Shown here: positions 63,232-64,000 of the stretch, in pieces
How the letters are laid out: every line of letters begins with the position of its first letter
Numbering within the stretch: position 1 is the stretch's first letter
Origin: Streptomyces sp. NBC_00273
Lineage (GTDB): Bacteria > Actinomycetota > Actinomycetes > Streptomycetales > Streptomycetaceae
DNA: 64,000 bases
Reading direction: 5' to 3'
Assembly: GCF_036178145.1 (NCBI RefSeq)
Contig: NZ_CP108067.1
Coordinates: forward strand, 4,836,001-4,900,000
The notes under the pieces: model-generated
What the model was told of the DNA's origin: nothing
What the model saw: the letters and a program-made list of their open reading frames with translations, nothing else
Database searches by the model: none
Program-made: the position numbers and the translations under genes

Positions 63232-64000
63232 ATGCCGTCGGGGCATCCGCAGCAAAGCACCGCTCAGGTCCGGCCGGCCGGGCCCCGGCCGCTCGCACCG
63301 ATCCCCTTCGACGTGGAGGCGGCCTTCCCGGAACTGACCGGCTCGGCCCGCGAGGTCACCCTGCTCTACCCCCGGGCGGGACGACCGGGCCCGGGTGACA
63401 GCTCCCTCGGCGGCCCGCTGCTGTGGCCGGCGGACGAGCCGTGGCCGATGTGCGCCGAACCGGACCACTACAAGCCGCTCAGCCCTCCGGTCGGACCCGA
63501 GCCGGTCGCGATGCTCCCGGTGGTCCAGCTGTACGCACGGGACGTGCCGGGCCTCGTCTTCCCCGCCGGAACCGACCTGTTGCAGATCCTGTGGTGCCCC
63601 CTGGTCCACGGGGCGGCCCCGTACGCGGCCGCCCCCCGGCTGCGCTGGCGCAGCGCGGCGACGACGGCCGCGGGTGCCGTCGTCGGGGAACCGCCCCGCC
63701 CGCACACCGTCGAGGAGGACTTCCTGCCCCGCCCGTGCACGGTGTCCCCCACACCGGCGGTGGAGTACCCGAACCGGGACATGCCCGAGGGGCTCGGCGA
63801 TCTGCTCGACGAGCGGTTCGAGGCCCTTCGGGAGGAACGGGGCTACAGCTACTTCGAGGTGGCCACCACGGAGCAGAGCAAAGTCGGCGGCTACCCGGGG
63901 TGGACCCAGCAGCCGAACTGGCCCGACTGCGCGGGCTGCGGCACCCGGATGGAACACCTGCTCAGCGTCACCGCGACCGAACCGGGCGCGGGCCGTTGGC
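63232..64000 (+). CDS. DUF1963-family protein (3' truncated by window edge)
   Basis: The first 256 codons of a DUF1963/YwqG-like protein. Diagnostic segments: GDSSLGGPLLWPADEPWPMC, VVQLYARDVPGLVFPAGTDLLQILWCP, and DCAGCGTRMEHLLSVTA near the edge. Family proteins are cytoplasmic and of unknown function. The ATG at 63232 is preceded by AAGGGGGGCG, and a -10-like TAGGGT lies at about 63194. Its 3' end is outside the window. Confidence 0.85.
   Translation, partial: MPSGHPQQSTAQVRPAGPRPLAPIPFDVEAAFPELTGSAREVTLLYPRAGRPGPGDSSLGGPLLWPADEPWPMCAEPDHYKPLSPPVGPEPVAMLPVVQLYARDVPGLVFPAGTDLLQILWCPLVHGAAPYAAAPRLRWRSAATTAAGAVVGEPPRPHTVEEDFLPRPCTVSPTPAVEYPNRDMPEGLGDLLDERFEALREERGYSYFEVATTEQSKVGGYPGWTQQPNWPDCAGCGTRMEHLLSVTATEPGAGRW

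Overview
The window is high-GC actinobacterial DNA and almost certainly Streptomyces chromosome. The evidence is strongly GC-biased third codon positions, many GTG/TTG starts, and a core-gene order (nhaA, marP-like protease, nth, crp, paired ArsA-like ATPases, wblA, a class A penicillin-binding protein, sigma factor, asd/ask, recR/ybaB, purA) that I recall, without a search, from the SCO3564-SCO3629 part of the S. coelicolor core. No rRNA, CRISPR array, prophage or biosynthetic gene cluster is visible. There is one tRNA (Pro, CGG) and one insertion sequence (IS110 family).

Layout. 1-7.7 kb: the 3' part of nhaA, a small membrane protein and an epoxide-hydrolase-like enzyme run rightward. A leftward nth / NUDIX (CoA pyrophosphatase-like) / CvpA-type serine protease block faces a divergent crp, followed by a nucleotidyltransferase-fold gene. 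7.7-10.6 kb: a tight leftward block encodes DUF4177, RidA, NUDIX, metallo-beta-lactamase-fold and a membrane-anchored L7/L12-like protein. 10.8-18.2 kb: two ArsA-like ATPases, wblA (leftward), an IS110 element plus a small orphan ORF in the wblA/pbp intergenic region, then a large PBP ending at a perfect 22-bp-stem terminator. 18.3-28.7 kb: YqeY, metallophosphoesterase, membrane protein, tRNA-Pro, unknown genes, a divergent SgcJ-like/MarR pair around a palindromic operator, a cytosine-deaminase-like amidohydrolase with an HD protein, an S9 peptidase and SURF1.

28.8-39 kb: sigma factor with a coupled membrane partner, asd-ask, DUF5063-recR-ybaB, a SLATT-like 2TM protein, GntR and a class III aminotransferase. 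39-48 kb: DJ-1/MarR pair, LysE exporter, and a translationally coupled series (secreted hydrolase, acyltransferase, histidine kinase, response regulator) followed by a second paralogous kinase/regulator pair. 48-58 kb: cytochrome P450, an ABC-2 exporter divergent from its likely GbsR/MarR-type regulator, AraC-VOC-UvrA-like genes and an alpha/beta hydrolase. 58-64 kb: diacylglycerol-kinase-like gene, purA, a cysteine-less AhpD-fold protein, a SpoIIE-type phosphatase, a stand-alone MASE1 membrane protein and a truncated DUF1963 gene at the window edge.

Two whole-window patterns stand out. First, neighbouring genes are repeatedly coupled by 4-bp (ATGA/GTGA) or 8-bp overlaps. Second, at least twelve genes have a TAnnnT -10 hexamer ending only 6-8 nt before the start codon, which predicts leaderless mRNAs. 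The least explained elements are the IS110 insertion with its possible guide-RNA region, the SLATT-like protein, the MASE1 protein lacking an output domain, and the AhpD-fold protein lacking both redox cysteines.
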